From: Sphingosinicella sp.
Lineage (GTDB): Bacteria > Pseudomonadota > Alphaproteobacteria > Sphingomonadales > Sphingomonadaceae
DNA: 64,000 bases
NCBI RefSeq assembly: GCF_013911755.1
Contig: NZ_JACESP010000007.1
Span: 1 to 64,000, forward strand
Direction of reading: 5' to 3'
Made by a program: the position numbers and the translations under genes. This document shows positions 28,490-36,985 of this stretch, in pieces. Every line of letters starts with the position of its first letter. Position 1 is the first letter of the stretch. The notes under the pieces were generated by a model. The model was not told where the DNA came from. It ran no database searches and saw only the letters and a list, made by a program, of their open reading frames with translations.

Positions 28490-28539
28490 TGGAGCGGGCG
28501 AAGGGATTCGAACCCTCGACCCCAACCTTGGCAAGGTTG
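28490..28539 (-). other. Island attachment site: 3' fragment of tRNA-Gly(GCC)
   Basis: Read on the minus strand this is the 3' part of a tRNA-Gly: full anticodon arm CAACCTTGCCAAGGTTG with anticodon GCC, variable loop, T-arm GAGGG-TTCGAAT-CCCTT, acceptor strand ending CGCCCGC, T and CCA. The D-arm and 5' acceptor strand (GCGGGCG) are absent; a palindrome begins at the next base. It is therefore the duplicated att core of the second island, whose intact tRNA-Gly should lie beyond the right edge. Confidence 0.85.
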
Positions 28540-28672
28540 CAAAAACGCGTTTTTGGCTGATTGCCGTTGACTGCCTTTGACTTCAAATATCCTAGTATTC
28601 TGCCGTTTTCTGTTAAAATGATCAGTAGCAGACAGCGACGAATATTCGCTCGGTGGTAGCCCGGTGGTAGCC
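28540..28672. repeat. Palindrome and direct repeats in att/integrase gap
   Basis: The tRNA-Gly fragment is followed at once by a perfect 16-bp palindrome, CAAAAACGCGTTTTTG (28540-28555). Nearer the integrase start, the 11-mer CGGTGGTAGCC is repeated back to back (28651-28672). Such elements are common in att regions as recombinase or excisionase sites. The 28260-28489 stretch to the left holds no gene and should contain the TonB-receptor promoter. Confidence 0.5.
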
Positions 28673-28703
28673 CAGAAGGCAAAATCATGCTATAGGTTCG
28701 GTC

Positions 28704-30014
28704 ATGAAGACCAAACTTTCCAAGACTGCCGCAGACATCGCCGAGCCGAAATCAGTGCGGTATACCATCTGGGATTCCGAGCTTACCGGGTTCGCCCTTC
28801 GGGTGACCCCCGCTGGCGCGAAGTCGTGGGCAGTGAAGTATCGCGTAGGTGAAGGCGGCCGGACCGCCGCCGTCCGCTGGTATACGATCGGCACCTATCC
28901 CGAGACGCCTGCCACAGACGCGCGCAAGGCCGCCGAAATTGCTCTGGCGCGCGTGCGGTTAGGCGAAGATCCCAGCGGCGAGCGCATTACGAAGCGCGCC
29001 GAAATGACCGTGTCGCAGGCCATCGATTTCTATGAGCAGGAAGGCTGCTTCGTGCAGCGCGGCATTCGGCAGGGCGAACCGATGAAACCGATGACGAAGG
29101 ACTATACTCTCGCCCGTCTGCGCCATCACGTCGTTCGGCTGCTGGGCAAAAGGCGTATCACCGAAATCGACGAGGGCGACATCACCACGTTCGTGCGAGA
29201 TGTGAGCGCCGGAAAGACCGCGCGCGACGAGTGGATCGTCGATCCCGAAACCGGCAAGCGTAAGCGCGTTATCGTCCGCGGCGGCGAAGGCGCCGCGCGG
29301 AAGGTCGTGCGCGACCTGTCCGCGGTCTATTCCTTCTTAAAGACGCATAAGAGGAAGACACGGGTCACTCACAATCCGGTAGAAGACGCAAGCGTCCGAA
29401 AGACGGACAATAAGCGCACGCGCTTTCTCTCGATAGAAGAGGTGAAGCGCCTAGGCGAAGCTCTCAATGCGCTGGAGGCCCAAGGCGTAAACGCCAAGGC
29501 AGTAAATATTGCCCGGCTCTGGGCGTTGTCCGGCTGTCGCCGAAACGAAATCGCCGGCCTGAAATGGTCGGAAGTCGATTTTGATCGCGGCTTGCTCGTT
29601 TTCGATGACACGAAAACCGGCAGAAGCGTCCGCCCGCTCGGCGCTGCGGCCATAGCGCTACTCGAAGCTTTGAAACCCGAAGAGGCCGAAGGCTATGTCT
29701 TCCCGGCGGAGCGTGGCGACGGGTTCTACCAGGGCACGAAGACCGTGTGGCAGGCTGCAATCAAGAAGGCGGCGCTTCCCGGCGTGACGCCTCACGTTCT
29801 CCGCCACACTCTCGGTAGCGCGGCTGCGTCTGCGGGCGAGGCCCTGCTGATGGTTGGCTCGCTTCTCGGACATGCGAATGCACGATCGACAGCGATCTAC
29901 GCTCATATCTCTCATGATCCGGCGCGGCTGGCGGCCGATCGCGTAACCGGCCCTCTTGCTGAAGCATTGGGCCGCCCTCTACCAAAGCAGGCGATGGAAA
30001 CGATCCCCGCCTGA
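28704..30014 (+). CDS. Tyrosine-type site-specific integrase (tRNA-Gly island)
   Basis: A 436-residue P4-like integrase that would insert the second island at tRNA-Gly. The N-terminal DUF4102-type domain reads TGFALRVTPAGAKSWAVKYR (residues 29-48), a core-binding domain follows to about 215, and the catalytic domain carries ALSGCRRNEIAGLKWSEVDF with the first Arg, HVLRHT, LLGHANARST and the nucleophile in AIYAH. The ATG at 28704 gives the family-typical start. Unlike the first integrase it has a long insertion around residues 170-195. It reads into the island and is closed by a terminator hairpin. It looks intact. Confidence 0.94.
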   Translation: MKTKLSKTAADIAEPKSVRYTIWDSELTGFALRVTPAGAKSWAVKYRVGEGGRTAAVRWYTIGTYPETPATDARKAAEIALARVRLGEDPSGERITKRAEMTVSQAIDFYEQEGCFVQRGIRQGEPMKPMTKDYTLARLRHHVVRLLGKRRITEIDEGDITTFVRDVSAGKTARDEWIVDPETGKRKRVIVRGGEGAARKVVRDLSAVYSFLKTHKRKTRVTHNPVEDASVRKTDNKRTRFLSIEEVKRLGEALNALEAQGVNAKAVNIARLWALSGCRRNEIAGLKWSEVDFDRGLLVFDDTKTGRSVRPLGAAAIALLEALKPEEAEGYVFPAERGDGFYQGTKTVWQAAIKKAALPGVTPHVLRHTLGSAAASAGEALLMVGSLLGHANARSTAIYAHISHDPARLAADRVTGPLAEALGRPLPKQAMETIPA

Positions 30015-30027
30015 TTTCTGGAAAAAT

Positions 30028-30054
30028 GCCCGCCCGGCGCACCGGACGGGCTTT
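30028..30054 (+). terminator. Terminator hairpin after integrase
   Basis: GCCCGCCCGG and CCGGACGGGC form a 10-bp stem (one mismatch) with a 4-base loop, followed by CTTT, starting 14 bases after the integrase stop. It may also act on the convergent DUF736 transcript. Confidence 0.7.
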
Positions 30055-30065
30055 GCGCTGGTAGG

Positions 30066-30392
30066 TCAGTCGCCGGTCCGGCGATTGGAACGCGACCAGA
30101 TCAGGCTGAAAGTCTCGCCGCCTTCATCGTCGAAGAGGTTGGCGTAGATCGGTGCGGCGAAGCTGGGATCGTCGAGCTTTAGCCCCAGATATGCGCGGCC
30201 CTCGTTCGACTGCTTGGTCCAGGCAGCGCCGACTTCGGCGTTACCGGTGTAAACCCGGTGCGTGGGGGCGTTCTCGCTGGGCGGGTTCTGATCGGGGACG
30301 ATGCGAACCCCCTTGGCCTGAACGCTGAGTGTCACGATGTCGCCGACATATTCGCCTTTGGCGGTCTTCTTGAAAGTGCCGATGGTAGCCAT
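30066..30392 (-). CDS. DUF736 family protein
   Basis: A 108-residue soluble protein of the DUF736 family, found on alphaproteobacterial plasmids and integrative elements. MATIGTFKKTAKGEYVGDIVTLSV is the typical opening and fixes the ATG at 30392; a longer frame upstream is Ala/Ser-rich and has no family match. YLGLKLDDPSFAAPIYANLF is the conserved core. Its function is not known; it is used here as a marker of a plasmid or ICE backbone. It lies next to MucR, ParB-like and DUF2958 genes on the same strand. Confidence 0.87.
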   Translation of the reverse strand: MATIGTFKKTAKGEYVGDIVTLSVQAKGVRIVPDQNPPSENAPTHRVYTGNAEVGAAWTKQSNEGRAYLGLKLDDPSFAAPIYANLFDDEGGETFSLIWSRSNRRTGD

Positions 30393-30413
30393 GATGATAT
30401 CCTTTCCTTGCTC

Positions 30414-30660
30414 CGAGACCATGCCCTTCATGGCCTCGATGGCTTGGGACATGACCGGGACTGCCGCGGCCGCAGCCGAAGGCCCGTAAGCAAAGCTGGA
30501 GGACGGCGAGGGGCGCTCTTTTTTGCCTCGCGAGGAATGACGGCGCTCGCCGCCGGCAGGGGAAAAAAGGGCGAACCTGCCGTTGCGGCCCCAAGCGGCA
30601 GAGGCGCAGCCGGTTTCGGTCATCAAGCCTTTCGAAGAGGCCATGAAGGGCATGGTCTCG
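30414..30660. repeat. 24-bp perfect inverted repeat flanking a non-coding stretch
   Basis: A 24-base sequence at 30414-30437 recurs as its exact reverse complement at 30637-30660, with about 200 bases between. Both arms, read outward in one frame, encode EAMKGMVS, so they may be copies of the end of one gene. The region 30393-30756 has no convincing gene: readings on either strand are low-complexity. It could be a recombination scar. Confidence 0.7.
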
Positions 30661-30756
30661 CGAGGCGCAAAGGAGACTGGCTAGCGCGTTCGGCTTTGAG
30701 CAGACCGGCGCGAAATTGGAGGCCGACCGGCTCACCAACTCCTAGGCAGGGTGCCG

Positions 30757-31218
30757 TCAGGCGCCGGATTTTGCGCGCCCGCGAGCCGGCGCCTTCGCTG
30801 CTGGCTTGCGGCCGCCGCCGCGTCCCTTGGTGCCAAGGCCGATCTGCTTGGCGAGCGCCCGCCGCGTCTCGGCATAGTTCGGCGCGACCATCGGATAGTC
30901 TTTGGGGAGATTCCACTTTGCGCGATAGTCGTCGGGCGTCATGCCATAGGCGTTCATCAAATGACGGCGCATCATTTTCAGCTTTTTACCGTCCTCGAGA
31001 CAGACGATATAGTCGGGCTTAACCGACGAACGGATCGAAACCGCCGGTTTCTGCTCCTCGACCGGCTCGACGACCGGCGAACCCAGTCCCGCCAGCGCGC
31101 CATGAACGCGCGCGATCAGGTCGGGAAGATCGGCGAGGCCGACGGCATTGTTCGAGACATGCGCCGCGACAATATCGGCGGTGAGCGTGAGCAGCATATC
31201 CTGAGTGTCTTCGGCCAT
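30757..31218 (-). CDS. MucR/Ros-family transcriptional regulator
   Basis: A 153-residue zinc-finger DNA-binding protein of the Ros/MucR type, a histone-like silencer of AT-rich promoters in alphaproteobacteria. The N-terminal helix opens with LTADIVAAHVSNN, as in MucR oligomerisation domains. The finger region has DYIVCLEDGKKLKMMRRHL followed by YGMTPDDYRAKWNLPKDYPMVAPNYAETR, the family signature. The first finger ligand is a single Cys and not the full Cys2His2 set, as in several MucR proteins. The C-terminus is a basic Lys/Ala/Gly tail. On an island it may silence or tune transferred genes. Confidence 0.9.
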   Translation of the reverse strand: MAEDTQDMLLTLTADIVAAHVSNNAVGLADLPDLIARVHGALAGLGSPVVEPVEEQKPAVSIRSSVKPDYIVCLEDGKKLKMMRRHLMNAYGMTPDDYRAKWNLPKDYPMVAPNYAETRRALAKQIGLGTKGRGGGRKPAAKAPARGRAKSGA

Positions 31219-31377
31219 CGGTCATCTCCTATTCGACCCATGCCCTATCGCCTGTGTTACCGTCCGGCCACGACTATTTGGCCGTTAGGGTATCGCGCCG
31301 TGCGCCCAAGGGGCGCGCGGCGCGCGATTTTTTTGCCAGATGGAATGGGCGGCGGCACGCGCCGCCGCCCTCGACCG

Positions 31378-33111
31378 TCACGCGGCTTCGCGCCGCGGCC
31401 GGTCCTCGGCCTCCGGCACAGTCAGTTCGCCATGTGCCGTCACGGTCCCTACCCCGCCGCGCGCCGTGTAGGCGGCGGGCGGGAAGGCCATCCATTTCGG
31501 GACCCAGCCATCGACCTTGGTCCGGCCGTTGGTGCCGTCTAGATGGTCGCGGATGATCGTCTTCAAGGTCGCGCCCTTCTCCTTGGCATTGGCAGCGGCG
31601 ACCTCGGCTCCGCCCACCTCGGCGACCAACGCGGTCAGCACCTCCCTGTCGCGCAAGCCTTCAAAGAAGGCATCGTCGGCGCTCCACCATTTGGCCATGT
31701 CGAGACCGATGTGGAGGCCCACGGCATCGACGGCGGCGCTTCCCGCAAACAACGTCTCGCCAATCACGATGGCGATCACGTCCATGACCGCACGGTCGGG
31801 AAGGTCGAGCAGACGCTGGAACAGCGCCGCGAGCGTCATCCGATTGCCGCCGGTCACGCTCGGCTCCTCGGCGTCGAACCCGAGGAGCGCCAGCACCGCA
31901 CGGCGCTTCTCGTCGAAGACCGTCTCTGCGCGGCAAACCTCGACGCTTTCGCGAACATCGTGGTCCTTCGCCGACTGCGGTTCGATCTTCACATTCCACA
32001 GCGGCGATCCGGCGACGGCATGGGCAACCATCAACCGCAGTGCGGCGGCAGGATGACCGGTCAGCGCCGCACGCACGGCGGCATGACGATGTAGGTCGAC
32101 ATAGGTCTGCATGCGCGCGGTCATCTCGGGGCGAGCCACCTTGGCCGCCGCCTCGAACTTCTCGCCCTTTTCAAGCTGCGCCGCTTCTTTCGCGGTGACA
32201 TAGCCCTCGTGGATATCGACCTCGCCGCTATCGCGGACCTCGATATAGACGCGCCCGCCCTTGCGCTTCGCGGCGTGGCGATGCTCCCATTCGGGGAAGT
32301 GGTCACCCTTGGGCAGGACGACGACATCGCTCCACCCCTCGTCCAGAAATCGTGACCGGCGTTCCTCGACGGCAGGAAGCTGGGCGGTCCAGAAAGCATC
32401 GCTGTCCGCGAAATAGCGCTCGTCCCCAAACAGGTCGGCAATGATCGAAAGGCCGCTTGCTTCGACGTCGAATAGCGCGTGCTCAACGCGGATCGCGCCG
32501 CCGCCGAACAGCCAATTTTTGAGTTGCTGACCCTGCGGGCAATAGACATTCGCGTCATCGAACAGCGCCAGCCATGCTCGCTGCTGCGATTTGGAGGCCA
32601 TCGTTAGGTGCCGCACCGTGCCCACGCTGATCCTCTCCTTGGCGTAAAGCGAGCGGATGCGGGGCAAGAGATTGCCGAGCGCGAGGATGCGTTTCACCAT
32701 TGCCTCGGGCATTCCGAACGTATCGGAAATATCCCCTATGCTACGCCCCTCGCGAACGAGCCGCGTGTAAGTGACCCACTGCGTGACCTCGTCGGCATCG
32801 CGCCGCGCGACATTCTCGATCAACGAAGCTTCGAGCGCGGCGGCATCATCGCCTTCTTCGAGGATCGCACAAGGCATCGGCTCGGCCTCACCCTTTTCGC
32901 TGGCGACAATGGTCGCCGCAGTGAAGCGCCGCGCCCCTGCGACGATTTCGAACGCGCCCTCGGCGCAATTCGGACGGACGATCAGCGGAACGAGAACGCC
33001 GCGAGCACGGACGGTCGGCAGAATATCAGCAACGTCGGGCGCCTTTTTGGCGTAGCGCATGTTGGTTTTGCTGATCGACAGCTTGCCAAGATCGATAAAG
33101 TCGAGTTTCAT
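31378..33111 (-). CDS. ParB/Srx-domain protein of plasmid/ICE type
   Basis: A 577-residue protein with an N-terminal ParB nuclease-like domain: GVLVPLIVRP, FEIVAGARRFTAA and ALEASLIENVARRDADEVTQW are the box II/III-like motifs, followed by a helix-turn-helix (SIGDISDTFGMPEAMVKRILALGNLLP, about residues 125-155). The remaining 400 residues are a long C-terminal extension typical of the plasmid-borne single ParB-like proteins of sphingomonads and rhizobia; its role is unknown. No parA lies beside it, so a regulatory or maintenance role is as likely as partitioning. MucR and DUF736 genes follow, and a DUF2958 gene precedes it. Confidence 0.87.
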   Translation of the reverse strand: MKLDFIDLGKLSISKTNMRYAKKAPDVADILPTVRARGVLVPLIVRPNCAEGAFEIVAGARRFTAATIVASEKGEAEPMPCAILEEGDDAAALEASLIENVARRDADEVTQWVTYTRLVREGRSIGDISDTFGMPEAMVKRILALGNLLPRIRSLYAKERISVGTVRHLTMASKSQQRAWLALFDDANVYCPQGQQLKNWLFGGGAIRVEHALFDVEASGLSIIADLFGDERYFADSDAFWTAQLPAVEERRSRFLDEGWSDVVVLPKGDHFPEWEHRHAAKRKGGRVYIEVRDSGEVDIHEGYVTAKEAAQLEKGEKFEAAAKVARPEMTARMQTYVDLHRHAAVRAALTGHPAAALRLMVAHAVAGSPLWNVKIEPQSAKDHDVRESVEVCRAETVFDEKRRAVLALLGFDAEEPSVTGGNRMTLAALFQRLLDLPDRAVMDVIAIVIGETLFAGSAAVDAVGLHIGLDMAKWWSADDAFFEGLRDREVLTALVAEVGGAEVAAANAKEKGATLKTIIRDHLDGTNGRTKVDGWVPKWMAFPPAAYTARGGVGTVTAHGELTVPEAEDRPRREAA

Positions 33112-33204
33112 GGTCTTGCTCCTTGTGAGCGTCGGTCCCGTTGTGTCTTGAAGCGTGGCGGGACCGACTATGGATGACGGCGAAACGCGCCGCCTGCGTC
33201 AGCC

Positions 33205-33648
33205 TCAGCCCTTTGGCTTCGGAAGCTCGTCGCCACGCGCAGCGCGACGGAAATTCTGTTCGGCGGTGATGATCGACCCCGCGCGGCGCGCCGCAGCGGC
33301 CCAGCCCGACAGCGGAACCTCGGACGCAAAGCTTTGATCGCGCTCGATGCCGAGGCCAAAGGGCAGCCGCACCGACGCGAGTTCAGACAGGCTGAACGAA
33401 CCGAGTTCGGGACAGCCGAACCCAAGATCGGCCAACCCGAACAGCGTATCGCCATCCTCGCCCAATTCGGTCGCCAGCCAAGTCGCCGCACCGACCGGTG
33501 AGAAGAATTTAGCAACCGGCACGAAATCCGGCTCCACCGCACCCGCCATCACGGCAGTACGCCGCGCTTCGTCATTCGCGCGCAAGGCGGCATGTAGTTC
33601 AGCGGACAGAGGCTTGCACCCATCGCGGCGCTCGTTGGTCTTTCCCAT
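33205..33648 (-). CDS. DUF2958 family protein
   Basis: A 147-residue protein with the DUF2958 domain: AKFFSPVGAATWLATELGEDGDTLFGLADLGFGCPELGSFSL is diagnostic. The ATG at 33648 is preferred over one at 33660 because the GGAGG between them makes a good ribosome site for the former. The family is common on conjugative plasmids and ICEs and has no known activity. It is the first gene of the DUF2958-ParB-MucR-DUF736 row. Confidence 0.85.
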   Translation of the reverse strand: MGKTNERRDGCKPLSAELHAALRANDEARRTAVMAGAVEPDFVPVAKFFSPVGAATWLATELGEDGDTLFGLADLGFGCPELGSFSLSELASVRLPFGLGIERDQSFASEVPLSGWAAAARRAGSIITAEQNFRRAARGDELPKPKG

Positions 33649-33660
33649 GTCATCCTCCAT

Positions 33661-34209
33661 TCCCGCCCCCTAACCATCAGGCCCCCGGCGGAGCGGGGGT
33701 GGGCGGCGAGAACGACCTGCCGGGCGCGGCCAGGAAGGCGGCCCGCACCCAAAGGGCTGGAACGAAGAGGAAGAGCCGTGCAGCGGCTTGCGGGACGCCG
33801 GGACGCGCCCAGAGGGGAGAGCCGGCCAACCCAGCGACAGACGGGAGGCCGATCGAAAACGCCGCCGCGCACTGCGCGGCGCCATTATTCTCGTCAGCTA
33901 TGACGACTGATCTGCCGCGACGGCGAACTAAGAGAAGGATCGCGCTCTCGGCGCGACCGCCGGCGGTGCGGCGTGCGCGCGCAGCTGTGCTTAGCCGTCG
34001 CACCGCCAAGACAGGCGCACCGAGTGCGCAGCGCGGTCAAAACAAACATACGATCCCTGTCGGCGCCTGCCGCCGACAGCGAGCGCCCATCAACTGCCGC
34101 GCTCCTTCATCAGGGGGCGTCGCGGGGGCGTCCAGCCCCAGCGGATGGGGTACGGCCAGACGCGGCTGGCCGTCAGGGGAAGGTTTTCCCCTCGCTTTCC
34201 ATATTTAGT
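33661..34209. other. Non-coding boundary between mobile backbone and ars operon
   Basis: No convincing gene is seen in about 550 bases. Open frames on both strands (for instance 33677-34009 minus and 33699-34208 plus) are Ala/Arg/Pro-rich and lack ribosome sites or family motifs. A 7-bp perfect hairpin (GCCGCGC-ACT-GCGCGGC, 33864-33880) and several GC-rich inverted repeats are present. It probably holds the promoter of the DUF2958 row and the end of that module. Confidence 0.5.
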
Positions 34210-34263
34210 ATCGGATTTTCCCGATGGGATTTGACGGCGATAAATGCATCGGATAATGCCGAT
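34210..34263 (+). promoter_or_regulatory. Two ArsR operator palindromes
   Basis: Two 16-base sites share the pattern ATCGG-N6-CCGAT, at 34210-34225 and 34248-34263, directly upstream of the arsR start at 34266. Their repetition and placement over the promoter and ribosome site suggest that ArsR represses its own operon by binding both. Confidence 0.75.
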
Positions 34264-34265
34264 GA

Positions 34266-34595
34266 ATGAACAGCGATTCGGCACTGTCGGCCTTGGCCGC
34301 CCTCGCACATCCCACGCGTCTCAACGCGTTCCGACTGCTGGTCCAGCACGAGCCGGAAGGCCTTTCCACCGGCGAACTCGTCGACGCGTCGGGTCTCTCG
34401 CAAAGTACCTTCTCGACGCATCTGGCGGTCCTCGCGAAAGCGGGGCTGGTGACGTCGGAGAAGCGCGGCCGGCAGATCAACCAGCGCGCCGAACTCGACA
34501 CGCTGAAAGGCCTGATGCTCTTCCTCGCTAACGACTGCTGCCAGGGACGACCCGAGCTTTGCGAACCGCTGCTCGCCGAACTTGCCTGCTGCTGA
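34266..34595 (+). CDS. arsR: ArsR-family arsenic-responsive repressor
   Basis: A 109-residue winged-helix repressor opening the arsRC-acr3-arsH operon. LAALAHPTRLNAFRLLVQHEPEGLSTGEL leads into the helix-turn-helix SQSTFSTHLAVLAKAGLV. Cysteines cluster at the C-terminus (NDCCQGRPELCEPLL and terminal ACC); the paired Cys residues probably bind As(III), as in C-terminal-type ArsR sensors, rather than the alpha-3 CVC site of the E. coli type. No strong ribosome site precedes it; a downstream operator overlaps that region. It ends 10 bases before arsC. Confidence 0.92.
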   Translation: MNSDSALSALAALAHPTRLNAFRLLVQHEPEGLSTGELVDASGLSQSTFSTHLAVLAKAGLVTSEKRGRQINQRAELDTLKGLMLFLANDCCQGRPELCEPLLAELACC

Positions 34596-34605
34596 AGGAC
34601 CTCAT

Positions 34606-35034
34606 GTGACCGACATCGTCATCTACCACAATCCCGATTGCGGAACGTCACGCAACGCGCTGGCGATGATCCGCAACGCCGGCATCGAGCCGCACGTCGT
34701 CGAATATCTGAAGACGCCGCCATCGCGCGAGTTGCTCGAACAAATGATAGCGCGCGCGGGCATCGCGCCCCGCGCACTCCTCCGCGAGAAAGGGACGCCT
34801 TTTGCCGAACTCGGTCTCGGCGACGAAAGCCTCGACGATGAGGCGCTCATCGATGCCATGATGCTGCATCCGATGCTCATCAACCGGCCGATCGTGGTCT
34901 CGCCGCTCGGCGTGAAGCTCTGCCGCCCCTCCGAGGAGGTGCTCGACCTTATCCCGGCGCAGCAGCGCAGCAGTTTCGCCAAGGAAGATGGCGAGCAGGT
35001 CGTCGACGACGCCGGCAATCGCGTCGGACTCTGA
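34606..35034 (+). CDS. arsC: Arsenate reductase, glutaredoxin-linked ArsC
   Basis: A 142-residue cytosolic enzyme reducing arsenate to arsenite with glutathione/glutaredoxin. The catalytic cysteine lies in IYHNPDCGTSRNAL (about residue 13), and the arginines of the active site are in MLHPMLINRPIVV and VKLCRPSE. A GTG at 34606 with GAAGGA upstream is the start; readings further upstream overlap arsR. Length and motifs fit the E. coli plasmid ArsC type. Its product, arsenite, is exported by Acr3 encoded next. Confidence 0.95.
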   Translation: MTDIVIYHNPDCGTSRNALAMIRNAGIEPHVVEYLKTPPSRELLEQMIARAGIAPRALLREKGTPFAELGLGDESLDDEALIDAMMLHPMLINRPIVVSPLGVKLCRPSEEVLDLIPAQQRSSFAKEDGEQVVDDAGNRVGL

Positions 35035-35037
35035 TCG

Positions 35038-36099
35038 ATGGCCAGCAAGCGCGAACGCCTGTCGTTCCTCGATCGGTACCTGACCCTGTGGATATTCCTC
35101 GCCATGGCGCTGGGCGTCCTGCTCGGCTCGACCTTCGCCGGACTTCCCGCCGCGATCGACAGCCTCTCCTGGGGCTCGACCAACATCCCGATCGCGATCG
35201 GCCTCATCCTGATGATGTATCCACCGCTGGCGCGCGTGCGCTACGAAGAGCTGCCGCGGGTGTTCGAAGATAAGCGGGTCCTCGCGATCTCTCTGATCCA
35301 GAACTGGATCATCGGCCCGGTGCTGATGTTCGCGCTCGCGGTGATCTTCCTGTCGGACAAGCCGGAATATATGACCGGCCTGATCCTCATCGGCCTCGCG
35401 CGCTGCATCGCGATGGTGATCGTCTGGAACCAGCTTGCGAAGGGCGACAATCAATATGTCGCGGCGCTCGTTGCCTTCAATTCGATCTTCCAGATTCTCT
35501 TCTTCAGCGTGTACGCTTGGTTCTTCCTGACCGTGCTGCCACCACTGTTCGGGCTCGAAAGCAGCGTCATCGACGTCAGCTTCTGGACCGTCGCCGAGGC
35601 GGTCCTCATCTATCTCGGCATCCCGTTCCTCGCCGGCTTCCTCACCCGCAAGATACTAGCCGGTGCAAAGGGGAACGACTGGTACGAGACCCGCTTCCTG
35701 CCCAAGATCGCGCCGATCACGCTTGTCGCGCTGCTATTCACGATCGTCGCGATGTTCAGCCTCAAGGGGAGCGAGATCGTCACTATTCCGGGCGACGTCG
35801 TCCGTATCGCGATCCCGCTGACCATCTATTTCGTGGTCCAGTTTGTCATCAGCTTCTGGATGGGCAAGCTGATCGAAGCCGATTATCCACGCACCACGGC
35901 GATCGCCTTCACGGCGGCGGGCAATAATTTCGAACTCGCAATCGTCGTCGCGATCGCTGCCTTTGGCCTCGCCTCGCCCGTAGCCTTTGCCGCGGTCATC
36001 GGCCCGCTCGTCGAGGTGCCGATCCTCATCCTTCTCGTCCATGTCGCCTTCCGGTTAGGTCGGCGCTGGTTTCCAGGTTCCACTCCCGCAAAAGACTGA
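35038..36099 (+). CDS. acr3: Arsenite efflux permease Acr3
   Basis: A 353-residue inner-membrane carrier with ten predicted helices of the bile-acid/arsenite family, exporting As(III) by proton-motive force. Acr3 signatures include [22 protein letters not shown], the conserved cysteine in [18 protein letters not shown], and [22 protein letters not shown]. It begins 3 bases after the arsC stop and is followed by arsH 5 bases on. It is not the unrelated ArsB type. Confidence 0.95.
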   Translation: MASKRERLSFLDRYLTLWIFLAMALGVLLGSTFAGLPAAIDSLSWGSTNIPIAIGLILMMYPPLARVRYEELPRVFEDKRVLAISLIQNWIIGPVLMFALAVIFLSDKPEYMTGLILIGLARCIAMVIVWNQLAKGDNQYVAALVAFNSIFQILFFSVYAWFFLTVLPPLFGLESSVIDVSFWTVAEAVLIYLGIPFLAGFLTRKILAGAKGNDWYETRFLPKIAPITLVALLFTIVAMFSLKGSEIVTIPGDVVRIAIPLTIYFVVQFVISFWMGKLIEADYPRTTAIAFTAAGNNFELAIVVAIAAFGLASPVAFAAVIGPLVEVPILILLVHVAFRLGRRWFPGSTPAKD

Positions 36100-36104
36100 A
36101 CTTC

Positions 36105-36875
36105 ATGACAGCTCCGACTTTCTCCCGCCTGCGCGCGCTCGCCGACCCCGACCACCTTCCCGCACTGAGCGCGGAATATGTCCGCGCACAACCCGGTCTC
36201 GGCCTCGGCCCCCTCGATCCCGCACCACGCATCCTGCTCCTTTACGGTTCCTTGCGTGAACGCTCCTACTCGCGGCTAGTCGTCGAGGAGACTGCCCGCC
36301 TTCTGCAGCTTTTCGGCTGCGAGACGCGCATCTTCGATCCCTCGGACCTGCCGATGCCCGACCTGATCGCCGACGACGATCATCCCGCCGTCGAAGAACT
36401 GCGCCAGCATTCGCTCTGGTCTGAAGGCCAGGTCTGGTGCAGCCCCGAGCGCCACGGGCAGATCACCGGGATCATGAAGGCGCAGATCGACCATCTGCCC
36501 CTCGCCTACAAGGGTCTGCGCCCGACGCAGGGGCGCACGCTGGCGGTGATGCAAGTCTCCGCAGGATCGCAGTCGTTCAATAGCGTCAACACGCTGCGCA
36601 TTCTCGGCCGCTGGATGCGGATGATTACGATCCCCAACCAATCGAGCGTTGCCAAGGCCTATGCCGAGTTCGACGAAGCGGGCCGCATGCTGTCTTCGAG
36701 CTATTACGACCGGATCGTCGATGTCGCCGAAGAGCTTGTTCGATTCACCGTTTTGACGCGCGGCCATGCCGACCAGCTTGTCGATCGCTATTCGGAAAGA
36801 AAGGACCGCCAGGAACCGGTCGTGACGCCGGCGCAACTTGCAGAGCTTCCGGGGACATGGCGGACCGAGAGGTAA
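36105..36875 (+). CDS. arsH: ArsH, NADPH-dependent FMN oxidoreductase for organoarsenicals
   Basis: A 256-residue flavoprotein that oxidises trivalent methyl or aromatic arsenicals to less toxic pentavalent forms. The FMN phosphate loop is [46 protein letters not shown] and [26 protein letters not shown] are hallmarks of ArsH. It is the last gene of the ars operon. With acr3 and a glutaredoxin-type ArsC it makes a common alphaproteobacterial ars set. Confidence 0.95.
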   Translation: MTAPTFSRLRALADPDHLPALSAEYVRAQPGLGLGPLDPAPRILLLYGSLRERSYSRLVVEETARLLQLFGCETRIFDPSDLPMPDLIADDDHPAVEELRQHSLWSEGQVWCSPERHGQITGIMKAQIDHLPLAYKGLRPTQGRTLAVMQVSAGSQSFNSVNTLRILGRWMRMITIPNQSSVAKAYAEFDEAGRMLSSSYYDRIVDVAEELVRFTVLTRGHADQLVDRYSERKDRQEPVVTPAQLAELPGTWRTER

Positions 36876-36985
36876 AAGCTCAGTGGTTGCGCCGTCATCA
36901 TCCCGCTTTCGCACTCCTCGGTGTGTAACCGATCGCTACGCGCGACGAATTGACTCAGGAAGCCTCCGCGCCGAGAAGGGAATTT

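Noticed and set aside
28490-28539. Complete tRNA-Gly gene
   Set aside because: The 5' acceptor and D-arm are replaced by a palindrome; the gene cannot fold as a tRNA.
26742-28580. Plus-strand frame of 612 codons
   Set aside because: Antisense of the TonB receptor; its end crosses the tRNA-Gly fragment, and no domain is recognisable.
33677-34009. Possible minus-strand gene upstream of the DUF2958 gene
   Set aside because: Composition is Ala/Arg/Pro-rich, there is no ribosome site and no recognisable domain. Treated as non-coding.
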